Origin: Gracilimonas amylolytica
GTDB taxonomy: Bacteria > Bacteroidota > Rhodothermia > Balneolales > Balneolaceae
Reading direction: 5' to 3'
Assembly (NCBI RefSeq): GCF_002911695.1
Contig: NZ_PQBS01000035.1
Location: 1 to 64,000, forward strand
Length of the DNA: 64,000 nucleotides
Below the pieces are notes generated by a model. That model saw only the letters and a program-made list of their open reading frames with translations, was not told the DNA's origin and did no database searches. Below are positions 1 through 9,498 of the stretch, piece after piece. Both the position numbers and the translations under genes were made by a program. Positions within the stretch are counted from its first letter, which is position 1. Each line of letters begins with the position of its first letter.

Positions 1-549
1 TTGCCCCATCCAACCGGACCCTAACCCTGGCCCTTTCCCTAACGCACTCTTTTACGATTTTTTGTATTGGATGTAGTCATTAGATCTTTCCGTATAGCCA
101 TGCTTTATCAACCAGTATGCACCAAGGGAAAGGGGACGCTTTGGTGAGGATTTTAGCAGATAATACAATTCAACCAAAACGATTCTCCTTTTGGACTCGG
201 TGGTAAAAGCAACATCCAATTTCACCAGTGCGTCTCCTTCCTTGCGGAGCGTTAGCGTCACGGAGGGAAGGAACAAGGATGGGTCCCAGTTGAGGCCGTC
301 TTACAAAATAAGTACCGTTTTGGTTCCAACGCAGAGCGTGTGGGACCAGTCGACTTTGCCAATTTGGTATTTCAATATCCTATGTCCTGTAACTCACCCT
401 CGCTCCGGACGCTCAGCGTCGGAGCGGAAACGAGGCCTCAATTATGTCTAACCTTATCGAATAAATAATGTTTTAATGAAACCCCTGCTTTAATTATTTA
501 TATTCACTCCCTTAAATAAAGAATCCAAAAACACAGATATATTCAGAAG
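1..549. other. Gene-poor left edge with GC-rich inverted repeats
   Basis: I see no gene I can defend here. Two GC-rich inverted repeats stand out: an imperfect one around 235-272 (arms TCCTTCC and GGAAGGA) and a near-perfect one at 401-426. A 74-codon minus-strand frame (52-276) runs out of the first repeat. Its start lies inside the repeat and it has no recognised motif, so it is more likely a decayed remnant or a chance frame than a gene. The last ~100 bp before 550 are AT-rich and probably hold the promoter of the phosphoglucomutase gene. Confidence 0.5.
398..435. repeat. GC-rich inverted repeat (stem-loop)
   Basis: Arms CGCTCCG-G-ACGCT (401-413) and AGCGTCGGAGCG (415-426) pair over 12 bp with one bulged G and an almost closed loop. 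The flanks CCTCG/CGAGG can extend the structure. No T-run follows, so this is more like a REP-type or dispersed repeat than a terminator. Whether it recurs elsewhere in the genome cannot be seen here. Confidence 0.55.
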
Positions 550-2286
550 ATGGACGCATTAGATTCGGCTGTACAAAATAAGATCGACCAATGGCTATCA
601 GGTAGTTATGATGAGGACACTAAGAATGAGATCCAAAGACTTTTAGATACAAAGAATTTTGATGAACTGACCGATGCGTTCTATAAAGATCTTGAGTTTG
701 GTACCGGCGGACTTCGTGGCATTATGGGTGTCGGTTCAAACCGCGTAAATAAATATACCTTTGGCATGGCCACTCAGGGCCTCTCCAATTTCCTGAAAAA
801 ACAATATACCGGAGAGGACATCAAAGTGGTGATCGCTCACGATTGCCGAAACCATTCAACAGAACTGGCAAATGTTGTGGCTGATGTATTTTCAGCTAAC
901 GGTATCAAGGTTTACTTTTTCGATGCCCTGCGCCCTACCCCGGAATTATCCTTTGCTATCAGAGAACTGAAATGCCATAGCGGTGTTATGCTGACGGCTT
1001 CTCACAATCCTAAGGAATATAATGGGTATAAGGCATATGGAGCCGACGGCGGACAGTTGGTCGCTCCCTATGACAAAATGGTGATGGATGAAGTTCAAAA
1101 CATCAATTCGGTAGATGAGGTCAAGTTTGAGCGTAACAAAGATCTGATAGAAATGATCGGAGCAGAGATCGATGAACGTTACCTCGAGGAACTTGAAAAA
1201 TTGTCCGTTTCAAAAGATGCCATCAGCCGTCAAAAGGATATGAAAATCGTATTTTCCCCAATTCACGGCACCTCCCGAAAACTTGTACCTGACGCCTTGA
1301 AGCGTTTTGGGTTCGAGAATGTCATCCTTGTAGATGAACAGATGACAGCCGACGGAAATTTCCCAACGGTGGTATATCCGAATCCTGAAGAAAAAGAAGC
1401 CCTGGATATGGCCCTTGATAAAGCCCGGGGAACCGGTGCTGACCTGGTGATGGCTACCGATCCTGATGCCGACCGTGTTGGCATAGCTGTTAGGAATACG
1501 GAGGGAGAACTGGTTCTGCTGAATGGTAATCAAACCGGCTCCCTGCTGATCCATTATATGCTGGAAGCCTGGGAAAAGGCAGGAAAGATCACCGGAAATG
1601 AGTATATCGTCAAAACGGTTGTGACTTCCTATATCATTGATCGCATTGCGAAAGATAAAGGGGTTGAGTGCTTTAACACCCTTACCGGATTCAAGTACAT
1701 AGGTGAGCTGATGACCAAACTGGAAGGTAAAAAACAGTTCATTGCCGGCGGTGAGGAAAGTTATGGATACCTGATCGGGGAACATGTCAGAGATAAAGAT
1801 GCCGTGATATCCTGTGCCATGATCGCAGAGATGGCCGCCTACTACAAAGATCAGGGGAGCAGTTTGTACGAAGCCCTGCTTGATATGTATGTCGAATACG
1901 GACTTTTCCGGGAAGACCTTAAATCAGTTTACAAGAAAGGAAAATCAGGAGCAGAAGAGATCAAGAAAATGATGATGAACTTCCGCTCCAATCCCCCTAA
2001 AAAACTGGCCGGTTCCAAGGTTGTAACCATCAAGGATTATCAAAGCTCTAAAGAGAAGAATATGGCTACCGGAGAAGTAACCGACATTGACCTGCCCGCC
2101 TCCAATGTACTGCAGTTTATCACAGAGGATGGAAGCATGGTATCGGTTCGCCCATCAGGCACTGAACCGAAGATCAAATTCTACTGCAGCGTCAATGTAA
2201 ACCTGATGAGTGCCGATGACTACGGACCTGCTGTGGCCACGTTGGATAAGAAAATTGATGTCATGATCGAGGCTCTAAGTTCCTGA
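550..2286 (+). CDS. pgcA: Phosphoglucomutase/phosphomannomutase family protein (PgcA-like)
   Basis: A 578-residue alpha-D-phosphohexomutase that should interconvert hexose-1-phosphate and hexose-6-phosphate in the cytosol, probably glucose for glycogen or envelope sugar supply. The family hallmarks are in order: phosphoserine loop TASHNP with Ser151, metal loop DPDADR at about 304-309, sugar-binding loop GGEESYG at about 400-406, and C-terminal phosphate-binding RPSGTEPK at about 534-541. The length fits the long PgcA-type subfamily rather than the ~450-residue GlmM/ManB type. The start codon is preceded only by a weak purine stretch (AGAAG). It stands alone, with 160 bp before the next plus-strand gene. 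Substrate preference between glucose and mannose cannot be decided from sequence. Confidence 0.93.
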   Translation: MDALDSAVQNKIDQWLSGSYDEDTKNEIQRLLDTKNFDELTDAFYKDLEFGTGGLRGIMGVGSNRVNKYTFGMATQGLSNFLKKQYTGEDIKVVIAHDCRNHSTELANVVADVFSANGIKVYFFDALRPTPELSFAIRELKCHSGVMLTASHNPKEYNGYKAYGADGGQLVAPYDKMVMDEVQNINSVDEVKFERNKDLIEMIGAEIDERYLEELEKLSVSKDAISRQKDMKIVFSPIHGTSRKLVPDALKRFGFENVILVDEQMTADGNFPTVVYPNPEEKEALDMALDKARGTGADLVMATDPDADRVGIAVRNTEGELVLLNGNQTGSLLIHYMLEAWEKAGKITGNEYIVKTVVTSYIIDRIAKDKGVECFNTLTGFKYIGELMTKLEGKKQFIAGGEESYGYLIGEHVRDKDAVISCAMIAEMAAYYKDQGSSLYEALLDMYVEYGLFREDLKSVYKKGKSGAEEIKKMMMNFRSNPPKKLAGSKVVTIKDYQSSKEKNMATGEVTDIDLPASNVLQFITEDGSMVSVRPSGTEPKIKFYCSVNVNLMSADDYGPAVATLDKKIDVMIEALSS

Positions 2287-2362
2287 TACTAAAAATACCA
2301 TCCGGGCATTAAAACCACTTTACTTTAATTGCCAAACCTCATTAATTGCATGTAGTAAACTC

Positions 2363-2396
2363 CACATTTTTCGGGAACACTAAGTCCCAGAATGTG
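2363..2396. other. Imperfect stem-loop between pgcA and the baeRF gene
   Basis: CACATT...GGGA and TCCC...AATGTG pair with a small internal loop and the hairpin loop ACACTAAG. There is no T-run, so a terminator call is weak. It may instead be a structured leader of the following gene, whose ATG lies about 50 bp downstream. Confidence 0.3.
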
Positions 2397-2446
2397 TTGT
2401 GATAAATAGATATACAACTACATCTAAATTAAAAGAGGAGTTATAA

Positions 2447-3592
2447 ATGAGTGTAGTAAGAAGAGAAACCATTGAGAAACTGCTTGGTCAAACCCAGGAG
2501 TTGAATGTCACCATCTTTCTGCCAACCCATAAAACAGGGGAAGAAGCAAAACAGGATTCCATACGGCTTAAGAATTTGATACAAAAAGCCAAAACGGATC
2601 TGATCGACTTAGGCTGGAAAGAAAATAGGGTTGATGAACTGTTTAAACCGGTTGTTGATAAGACCGAAGAAAATCAGTTCTGGCTGCATCAGGACAAGGG
2701 GTTAGCGATATATGCCAACGAAAATTATTTCGATTTCTTTAAAATCCCTGTGTCTCCCAAAGAAAATTACTACATCTCTGAAAACTTTCTGATCACCCCA
2801 CTGCTTGAACTTCAGAACCATCACAGTTCTTATCACGTACTTCTTCTCAGCCAGAATGAGACCAAGATGTTCAGGGTGGAACCGGATGAGACCACTCAGA
2901 TCGCTTTTGAAAGTGTTCCCACAAGTATGGAAGATCATCTGAAATACCATGTACATGAACGATCTATGCAACACCACTCCGGAGCCCGAGGCGGCGGAGC
3001 TGTTTTCCATGGACAAGGCGGTGAAGCTGACGAAAACAACAAGGAACTGGAATTGTTCCTGAAACACATTGAAAACAAGGTCACCAAGTATCTTAAGAAA
3101 GTTAATGGTCCTTTAGTGCTTGCCGGACCTGAGAAAATGGTCTCTTTCTATAAAAAAGCTAACAAGTACTTCAATGTACTCGATAACTACATTGCCGGTA
3201 ATTGCGACAATAAAAGCGTTAAAGAGTTAGAAGATGAATCATGGAGTATTGTTGAAGCTTATTTCCGTGAAGAAATAGACAGTGATATTGAACGCTTTAA
3301 TAACCTGAAAGGCAGTGAACTGATCTCAACTGACATCAGTGATGTGATCAAGAGTGCTTATTTTGGTAAAGTGGATACCCTTTTTGTGCCGATGGGTTAT
3401 CATCAGTATGGTATTTTTGATCCGGATAAAAATCAGGTGGAGATCTCTGATAAGATGAATGGCAAAACTATTGACCTGATCAATTTTGCAGCCATTTCTG
3501 CTATCCGAAATGGCAGTACGCTTTATGGCCTGTCGCAGGAGCAGGTCCCAGAAAATTCAGGCCTTGCAGCCATTTACAGGTACAAAACCTAA
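2447..3592 (+). CDS. Bacterial archaeo-eukaryotic release factor family protein (baeRF family 3-like)
   Basis: A 381-residue soluble protein. The opening MSVVRRETIEKLL, followed by a strand ending in TIFLPTH, resembles the bacterial homologues of archaeal/eukaryotic peptide-chain release factor eRF1 (baeRF). A Gly/His-rich loop near residues 178-195 (GARGGG ... FHGQGG) sits where the family carries its eRF1 catalytic-loop counterpart. A C-terminal L7Ae-like domain follows (DTLFVPMG, about 305 onward). The family is predicted to act on ribosomes or stalled peptidyl-tRNA, but the role is inferred and there is little experimental work. A strong ribosome binding site (AAGAGGAG) lies 6 nt before the ATG. 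The gene is monocistronic and ends in a clear terminator. Confidence 0.75.
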   Translation: MSVVRRETIEKLLGQTQELNVTIFLPTHKTGEEAKQDSIRLKNLIQKAKTDLIDLGWKENRVDELFKPVVDKTEENQFWLHQDKGLAIYANENYFDFFKIPVSPKENYYISENFLITPLLELQNHHSSYHVLLLSQNETKMFRVEPDETTQIAFESVPTSMEDHLKYHVHERSMQHHSGARGGGAVFHGQGGEADENNKELELFLKHIENKVTKYLKKVNGPLVLAGPEKMVSFYKKANKYFNVLDNYIAGNCDNKSVKELEDESWSIVEAYFREEIDSDIERFNNLKGSELISTDISDVIKSAYFGKVDTLFVPMGYHQYGIFDPDKNQVEISDKMNGKTIDLINFAAISAIRNGSTLYGLSQEQVPENSGLAAIYRYKT

Positions 3593-3603
3593 ACAAATAA
3601 GAA

Positions 3604-3689
3604 ACCGGTTCCGTGGAAACCAAGACAGAATAAACGATCAAAAGATTGTATTTGACCATCTTTCTGCCTAACGGAACCGGTATTTTTTT
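3604..3689 (+). terminator. Long-loop rho-independent terminator after the baeRF gene
   Basis: Arms ACCGGTTCCGT (3604-3614) and ACGGAACCGGT (3671-3681) are a perfect 11-bp inverted repeat followed by A and seven T. The 56-nt loop is unusually long for a terminator. Confidence 0.7.
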
Positions 3690-3709
3690 CCTAATCTACT
3701 CTTATATAC

Positions 3710-4927
3710 TTATTTGAACGGTAAGCCGATCTTAAACAAGGTTCCCTTCCCTACTTCAGAGCTGATATCCAGGGTGCCATTCAGCTTATAGATAAGATGT
3801 TTTACCAACGGTAAACCAAAACCATAGCCGGATTCTCCCTTTGTACCGGATGTACTGCTTGCTTCACCTTTGAGTATATCCTGAATCTTATCTTCACTGA
3901 TTCCCATTCCGGTATCCTCAACCAGAAACAATAGCCTGGCATTTTCCGACTCCTCATCAATTTTCAGCTTTTGCTGAACCTTGACCATTCCTCCATCGGG
4001 AGTGAATTTAATGGCATTTTAGATTACATTTCCGAGTATTTGAAGGATCTTATTCTTTGGAAAAGGGATATCAGAGTTCTCAGATTCATTGACCACCGTG
4101 AACGAAATATTTTTAGCTATAGCCTGAGGAGCGTACAATTTCTCAAGCTTTTCCTTGAGGGTAAGTAAATTGAATTCCGAAGATTTAGGAGGACGCGTTT
4201 CTCCATCCGAATTACTGGTCTATACATCATCGGCTAGTTCAAGTAACGATTGTCCGCCCTGCTTGATCAAATTGATGAGTTCAAGAATATCATCAATTTT
4301 GTTTTCCTGTCCCTGTTCTTTGATCAGATCTGCAACTCCTATGATTCCACCCAGGGGACCTCTTATATCATGACTTAATTTTCGCTGTGACTTTCTGGAT
4401 TCTTCCAGCTCATCTTTCAGATCATTCAATATCTTGAATGCTGCCAGCCTGTCTACGATCTCATCAGCTATGATCTACAGCATCTCGATCTTTTCAGGTG
4501 AGAGTTGTTTATGATCATCATCAAGTACACAAAGTGCCCCGATATTATTTCCATTCTCTGTCGTTTACGGGACTCCATAATAGTACCTAAGGTTTGGGTC
4601 CTGTGTAACATAGTCAAAGGTTTTAAAGCGATCGTCAGAACTCAGGTCCTTGATCTCCAGGGGTTTGTCATCCATGATCGTGTATTGACACACCGAGTTT
4701 TCCCTGGGTAACTGCTCGACCGGTAAGCCATAATGAGCTATCGACCACTGAGTAAAAGTGTCGATCAGATTTATAAGAGAAATATCGGTTCCGGCTACTT
4801 TGGCAGCCAGCTTGGTCAGGTCTTTGAACTGTGAATTCAGATTGGAGTAATCAAGATCAAGCTCCGATAGCTCCATGATCCTGTCATATTCCCTATCAGG
4901 AATCGGGCCTGGTACATTGGTTTCCAT
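3710..4927 (-). pseudogene. GAF-domain sensor histidine kinase interrupted by four in-frame stops
   Basis: One minus-strand frame of 405 codons encodes a GAF domain (about 25-150; LINLIDTFTQWSIAHYG and RENSVCQYTI), a HisKA segment with phospho-acceptor His186 in KLSHDIRGPLGG, and an HATPase_c domain (VEDTGMGIS, GYGFGLPLVKHL, GKGTLFKIGLP). Four stops interrupt it: TAA at 4565-4567 (codon 121), TAG at 4475-4477 (151), TAG at 4220-4222 (236) and TAA at 4019-4021 (303, directly before the N-box Asn). All segments stay in one frame, and I found no frameshift. Translation between the stops reads as normal kinase sequence, for example GALCVLDDDHKQLS. A full-length kinase cannot be made without suppression at all four stops, so I call a recent pseudogene. 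No response regulator is adjacent. Confidence 0.85.
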
Positions 4928-5088
4928 AATGCGCCTTTCAGATGAATGTTATAAATATGACTCAAATATTAAGATTCCTTAATAAATGATTCCACTCCCC
5001 AAAACAATAAACAACTGCACATTAACAAGCATTTATCTCTAGCCAGAAAATTAAATCTGTATAAACTTAAAGGGATTGAGCGTACACA

Positions 5089-6222
5089 TTATTTCAACTC
5101 GAAGATCTTTCCTGCTTTTTGTGAAACCAACCCTTCCATCTCGAGCTGAAGCAAGGCTACCAAAAGCTGGCTTGTATCCATGCCTACTTTATCACTCAGG
5201 TCATCAACCTGATAGGGTTTTTGTTGAAGTAACTCGCATATCTTGATGGAGTTCTCATCAAGGTCTTCCTTTCTCCAATCCTTTTTATTCTGTTCCTGCA
5301 CCTTTGAGCCATCACTGCTACTTTCAGAATTCGCATTTACAGGCAATTCTTCAAGAATATCATCCACCGTTTGTACAAGTTTAGCTGCCCCTCTTTTGAT
5401 CAAATAGTTACATCCGGTACCTGAAGGACTCACAACGGGATGAGGCAATGCGAATACTTCCCTGTTTTGATCAAGAGCCAGATCTGCCGTGATCATGCTG
5501 CCACCCTTTATCCCTGATTCAATCACTAAAACCCCCAAACTCATGCCACTGACGATCCGGTTTCGAACCGGGAAATTTCCGGCATCAGGATTCGTACCAA
5601 GCGGATATTCTGTGATCACTGCCCCACCTGATCTCACAATATCATTAGCCAGCCCGGCATTTTCGCGTGGGTACAAATTATCGATCCCTGAACCAAGTAC
5701 AGCTACTGTTTGGGTATTGTTATCTAGTGCTGTTTGGTGCGCAATGGAATCAATTCCATGAGCTAAGCCACTGAATATGCATAATTTTTGATCAGCCAGA
5801 TCCTCGGTAAATTTCCTGGCCATTTTGCGGCCATATGGTGACGTATTCCGGGTCCCGACTATGGCTACCCCCGGTTGTTTCAAAGCTTCTGCATTTCCCT
5901 TGATCCAGAAAAGAACGGGAGGATCGTAGATCTGCTTCAAAAGGTCAGGATATTCAGGATCAGCCAGTGTAATGATCTTTGAACCATTCTTCTCTGTTTG
6001 CTCCAGAATATGGTCAACCTTATCCCACTCATCAAACGCAAGTACGGATAAGGCTGAGGCCTCACCAATCCCCTCTACTGACCGCAGCTCTCGCTTGCCA
6101 AGGTGAAAGATCTTTTCCGGATCTTTGGTATATCTGATAAGGTTATAAACGCGCCGGCAACCAAAGCCCGGTATAATGCTTAATGCTAATAGTACCCTAA
6201 GTTTCTTCTTGTTTTTTAACAT
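5089..6222 (-). CDS. dprA: DNA-processing protein DprA
   Basis: DprA/Smf protein, 377 residues, which binds incoming single-stranded DNA and loads RecA during natural transformation. The N-terminal ~65 residues form a SAM/HhH-like module (SIIPGFGCRRVYNLI). The Rossmann core carries VAIVGTRNTSPYGRKMA, FSGLAHGIDSIAH, VLGSGIDNLYP, PVRNRIVSG and ESGIKGGSMITADLA. A C-terminal winged helix (about 310-377; YQVDDLSDKVGMD) is typical. The start overlaps the 3' end of obgE by 26 bp on the same strand, so the two are probably translationally coupled. No com genes are visible in this window, so competence itself cannot be judged. Confidence 0.95.
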   Translation of the reverse strand: MLKNKKKLRVLLALSIIPGFGCRRVYNLIRYTKDPEKIFHLGKRELRSVEGIGEASALSVLAFDEWDKVDHILEQTEKNGSKIITLADPEYPDLLKQIYDPPVLFWIKGNAEALKQPGVAIVGTRNTSPYGRKMARKFTEDLADQKLCIFSGLAHGIDSIAHQTALDNNTQTVAVLGSGIDNLYPRENAGLANDIVRSGGAVITEYPLGTNPDAGNFPVRNRIVSGMSLGVLVIESGIKGGSMITADLALDQNREVFALPHPVVSPSGTGCNYLIKRGAAKLVQTVDDILEELPVNANSESSSDGSKVQEQNKKDWRKEDLDENSIKICELLQQKPYQVDDLSDKVGMDTSQLLVALLQLEMEGLVSQKAGKIFELK

Positions 6223-7195
6223 CTTGAATCAATTCCCAAAGTTTCTCTCTAAGCTCATCGACACCGTGGCCGGTTGCCGAAGAAATAGGAATAACGGGAA
6301 TTTCGTCATCAAAGTGAAGTTCCTGATCTAACTCGTAGCCTTCCTTAAGGTCCATTTTTGTGATGGCCAGAACACGGGGTTTGTCAAGAAGGTCTTTTCG
6401 GTATGATCTCAGTTCATTCAGCAAGGCTTTGTACTCGTACTCAATATCAGAGATAGCGCTTACCATGAACAATAGTACATTATTTCGCTCAATATGTCTC
6501 AGAAACTGAATCCCAAGCCCCTTCCCTTCATGGGCTTCTTCTATGATGCCGGGGATATCAGCCATTACAAAACTGCGGTAATCTGAAAACTTGACCACCC
6601 CGAGATTGGGCTCAAGCGTAGTAAATGGATAATCGGCAATTTTTGGCTTGGCATGCGACAATGCCGACAACAAGGTACTCTTTCCGGCATTCGGGAAACC
6701 AACCAGCCCTACATCAGCGATCAGCTTCAATTCCAGTTCCACTACCCGTTCCTCACCGGGTTTTCCTTCCTGTGCATACTGTGGCGTTTGATTGGTTGAA
6801 CTTTTAAAGTGCCAGTTCCCCAGCCCACCCTTTCCGCCTTTGGCGATCACCAGCTTTTGTTCGTGTTCCGTGATCTCTCCAAGTCGCTCTTTGGTTTCTG
6901 CATCAAAGGCGACTGTTCCCAGCGGCACCTCCAGGATCTCATCCTTGCCGTCGGCACCGGTACTTCGTTGTTTAGCCCCATTATCTCCGGCTGCCGCTTT
7001 GATGTATTTTCGGTAGCGAAGATCAAGAATGGTATTGAGCTGTTCGTTACCAACAAGCACAACATCTCCTCCTTTTCCGCCATCACCTCCATCAGGACCT
7101 CCTTTTGGGACATACTTTTCTCTTCGAAAGTGCAGGGATCCATCTCCCCCTCTTCCGGCGGTTACATAAATTTTGGCGTAATCAGCAAAGCGCAT
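6197..7195 (-). CDS. obgE: GTPase ObgE/CgtA
   Basis: Ribosome-associated Obg GTPase of 332 residues. The glycine-rich Obg fold occupies about 1-158 (AGRGGDGSLHFRREKYVPKG, GGDGGKGGDV). The G domain follows with G1 GFPNAGKST, G3 DIPGIIE, G4 TKMD and G5 ISSATG. It takes part in large-subunit maturation and growth or stress control. It lacks the extra C-terminal domain of longer Obg proteins, which is common. It precedes dprA with a 26-bp overlap and lies 45 bp downstream of the DPP4-like peptidase gene. Confidence 0.96.
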   Translation of the reverse strand: MRFADYAKIYVTAGRGGDGSLHFRREKYVPKGGPDGGDGGKGGDVVLVGNEQLNTILDLRYRKYIKAAAGDNGAKQRSTGADGKDEILEVPLGTVAFDAETKERLGEITEHEQKLVIAKGGKGGLGNWHFKSSTNQTPQYAQEGKPGEERVVELELKLIADVGLVGFPNAGKSTLLSALSHAKPKIADYPFTTLEPNLGVVKFSDYRSFVMADIPGIIEEAHEGKGLGIQFLRHIERNNVLLFMVSAISDIEYEYKALLNELRSYRKDLLDKPRVLAITKMDLKEGYELDQELHFDDEIPVIPISSATGHGVDELREKLWELIQDVKKQEET

Positions 7196-7240
7196 GCTTG
7201 TATTCCAAGTTTGGTGTTAAATTAAATTTATTTCGGTCTA

Positions 7241-9415
7241 TCAAAGATGTTCAAGAATGAAATCACTCATCAATCGATACAGGTGTCGGCTTGTGTTGCC
7301 ACCGTAAATACCATGATTTCTGTTGGGATAGATCATGGTTTCAAAATCCACATCTTCCTCAACCATCGCATCGATCATCTCAACGGTGTTCTGAAAATGC
7401 ACATTATCATCCCCGGTACCATGAATCAACAAATAATTTCCTTCGATCTGGCCGGCTTTTTCAAGGGGTGAACCGTTATTATAGCCCTCAGGATTCATCT
7501 GAGGTGTTTGCATAAACCGCTCAGTGTAAATGGTATCATAGAATCTCCAATCCGTTACGGGAGCCACGGCAATAGCCGTTGTAAAAACATCAGATCCCTC
7601 GGCCAGTGAAAGAGATGACATGTATCCACCATAACTCCATCCCCAGATCCCGATCCGGTTCTCATCCACATAAGGCAGGTCAGACAGATAGTTAGCAACT
7701 GCTATTTGATCTTCTGTTTCATACTGTCCCAGTATTTTGTAGGTCTGCTTTTTGAAATCACGCCCTCTTGCTCCGGTTCCTCTGTTATCTACAGATACCA
7801 CAATGTATCCCTGATTCGCCAGATACTGATGCCACATCGGGCGTATTCCGCTTTCAAACGACTTCGTTACAGTTTGACTTCCCGGACCGCCATATACGTA
7901 CATCAACACCGGGTAGCTTTGAGTTGAATCAAAGTTTACCGGTTTGATCATGTAGGCGTTCAGGGTCGTTCCATTGACTTCAACGGTTATAAACTCTTTT
8001 TCAAGATAGCTGTATTCGTTCAATCGGTTTGCCAGCGTATCATTTGATTCAAGTAAACGGATCTCCCGGCCATCCTGCCTGTGAAGTGAAATTCTCGGAG
8101 GTTTGTTGTGATCAGAATAGGTATCAATGAAGTACTTAAAATCCCGGCTCATATTGATGTTATGCCATCCCTCACCATTGGTTAGCATACTTTTTCGCCG
8201 GCCATCTACCCGGACACTGTATAAGTTTCTTTCCAGGGGTGAACTCTCCGCACTGACGTAATACAAACGGTAATTCCTGTCGTCGTGACCTACAAAATTT
8301 GTTACATCCCATTCGCCTGACGTCACCTGCCGAACAAGCTCACCATCCATACCATACAGGTAAATATGGTTATATCCATCACGATCGCTTGTGGTAATAA
8401 ATTGAACTCCGTTTTCGAGGAAATACAAGTCATCGTGTACATCCAGCCAGGTATCACTTTCTTCCGTAAGTATCAGATCGGTTTCTCCGGTTTCAACATT
8501 AGCGAAGAGCAGATCCTGTTTATTCTGAAGCCGGTTCATTCTACGTATCGCCAAAAGATCATTATCACGCGTCCAGTTGATCCTTGGGATATATTGATCC
8601 GTTTCCTCGCCAATATCCATTGTTTTGGTTTCACCATTGTTCAGGTCGTACACATGTATAGTGACTAATGAGTTTTGCTCTCCAGCTTTTGGATACTTGA
8701 ACCGAACCTGATCCGGATAGAGGCTTCCCCAATCGGTCATAAAGAATACTTTGACGCGCTCTTCATTGAACCGATAAAAGGCGATCCGATCACCATCCGG
8801 CGACCAAAACCAGGCTTTAGCAAACCCAAATTCCTCTTCATACACCCAATCGGCTGCACCATTGATGATCTTATTGAACTCTCCATCATTTGTGATCTGA
8901 ACCTCCTCACCGGTATTAAGATCCACCCAGAACAGGTTGTTATTTCTCACGAACGCAGCTTTATCACCTTGTGGAGACAGTTCAGCATATTGCTGTTTTT
9001 CATTCGAGGCGGTCAGCTTGGTCAGTGTACCGGTTTCAATATCGTACACATAATAATTTTCACGGGTACTTCTTCTCCAGATCTGCTCAACTTCTGTTTT
9101 TAGCAATAACTTTGACTCATCGGCCGAAAACTGATATCCCTGTACAGGAAAGGGAGATTCTCCATTACTGAGACTGTACTCACTCCCATCAAACAAAACC
9201 GTTTCGGTTCCATCAATGATGTCATATTTGATCACCCGGTTATTACTGGTTGCTGAATAGAACTGACCGTCATTCATCCAGCGAACATTTTGTACGGTTT
9301 GTGGAGAAAATGTACCGTCAAACAAATGCTCAAACTCAATGGGTTTGGTATTCTGCGCCACAGCAGAAACCATCAACATTAGTACGATGAAAAAGGATAG
9401 ACTTAATTTTTTCAT
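7241..9415 (-). CDS. Dipeptidyl-peptidase IV-like serine peptidase (S9B)
   Basis: A 724-residue exported prolyl dipeptidyl peptidase. The signal peptide is about 1-20 (LSFFIVLMLMVSAVAQ), followed by a DPP4-type beta-propeller with the Glu-Glu substrate-anchoring motif in DWVYEEEFGFAKAWFWSP. The C-terminal alpha/beta hydrolase domain carries GWSYGGYM with nucleophile Ser594, the acid in TGDDNVHF (Asp669 or Asp670) and His701 in NRNHGIYGG. It should release N-terminal X-Pro dipeptides in the periplasm or outside the cell. All three catalytic residues are present and the length is normal. Several other secreted peptidases in this window suggest a protein-degrading lifestyle. Confidence 0.94.
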   Translation of the reverse strand: MKKLSLSFFIVLMLMVSAVAQNTKPIEFEHLFDGTFSPQTVQNVRWMNDGQFYSATSNNRVIKYDIIDGTETVLFDGSEYSLSNGESPFPVQGYQFSADESKLLLKTEVEQIWRRSTRENYYVYDIETGTLTKLTASNEKQQYAELSPQGDKAAFVRNNNLFWVDLNTGEEVQITNDGEFNKIINGAADWVYEEEFGFAKAWFWSPDGDRIAFYRFNEERVKVFFMTDWGSLYPDQVRFKYPKAGEQNSLVTIHVYDLNNGETKTMDIGEETDQYIPRINWTRDNDLLAIRRMNRLQNKQDLLFANVETGETDLILTEESDTWLDVHDDLYFLENGVQFITTSDRDGYNHIYLYGMDGELVRQVTSGEWDVTNFVGHDDRNYRLYYVSAESSPLERNLYSVRVDGRRKSMLTNGEGWHNINMSRDFKYFIDTYSDHNKPPRISLHRQDGREIRLLESNDTLANRLNEYSYLEKEFITVEVNGTTLNAYMIKPVNFDSTQSYPVLMYVYGGPGSQTVTKSFESGIRPMWHQYLANQGYIVVSVDNRGTGARGRDFKKQTYKILGQYETEDQIAVANYLSDLPYVDENRIGIWGWSYGGYMSSLSLAEGSDVFTTAIAVAPVTDWRFYDTIYTERFMQTPQMNPEGYNNGSPLEKAGQIEGNYLLIHGTGDDNVHFQNTVEMIDAMVEEDVDFETMIYPNRNHGIYGGNTSRHLYRLMSDFILEHL

Positions 9416-9440
9416 GTGTTTTTCAAATTGGGTTAAAACA

Positions 9441-9469
9441 AGAAAAGAACGCCGATAGCATTCTTTTCT
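9441..9469 (-). terminator. Possible weak terminator between accD and the DPP4-like gene
   Basis: AGAAAAGAA and TTCTTTTCT form a perfect 9-bp inverted repeat with an 11-nt loop, followed on the minus strand by TGTTTT. The stem is AT-rich, so attenuation rather than full termination is likely. Confidence 0.35.
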
Positions 9470-9498
9470 GTGAGTTACTTACTGTAAGAGATTTAGCT

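Noticed and set aside
52-276. 74-codon minus-strand frame at the left edge
   Set aside because: It begins inside a GC-rich inverted repeat, has no recognised motif and no ribosome binding site. Better read as repeat-derived sequence.
191-451. 86-codon plus-strand frame
   Set aside because: It crosses both inverted repeats and has a low-complexity Ser/Arg-rich translation; no homology pattern seen.
1210-1785. 191-codon minus-strand frame inside pgcA
   Set aside because: Antisense shadow of a gene with clear catalytic motifs on the plus strand.
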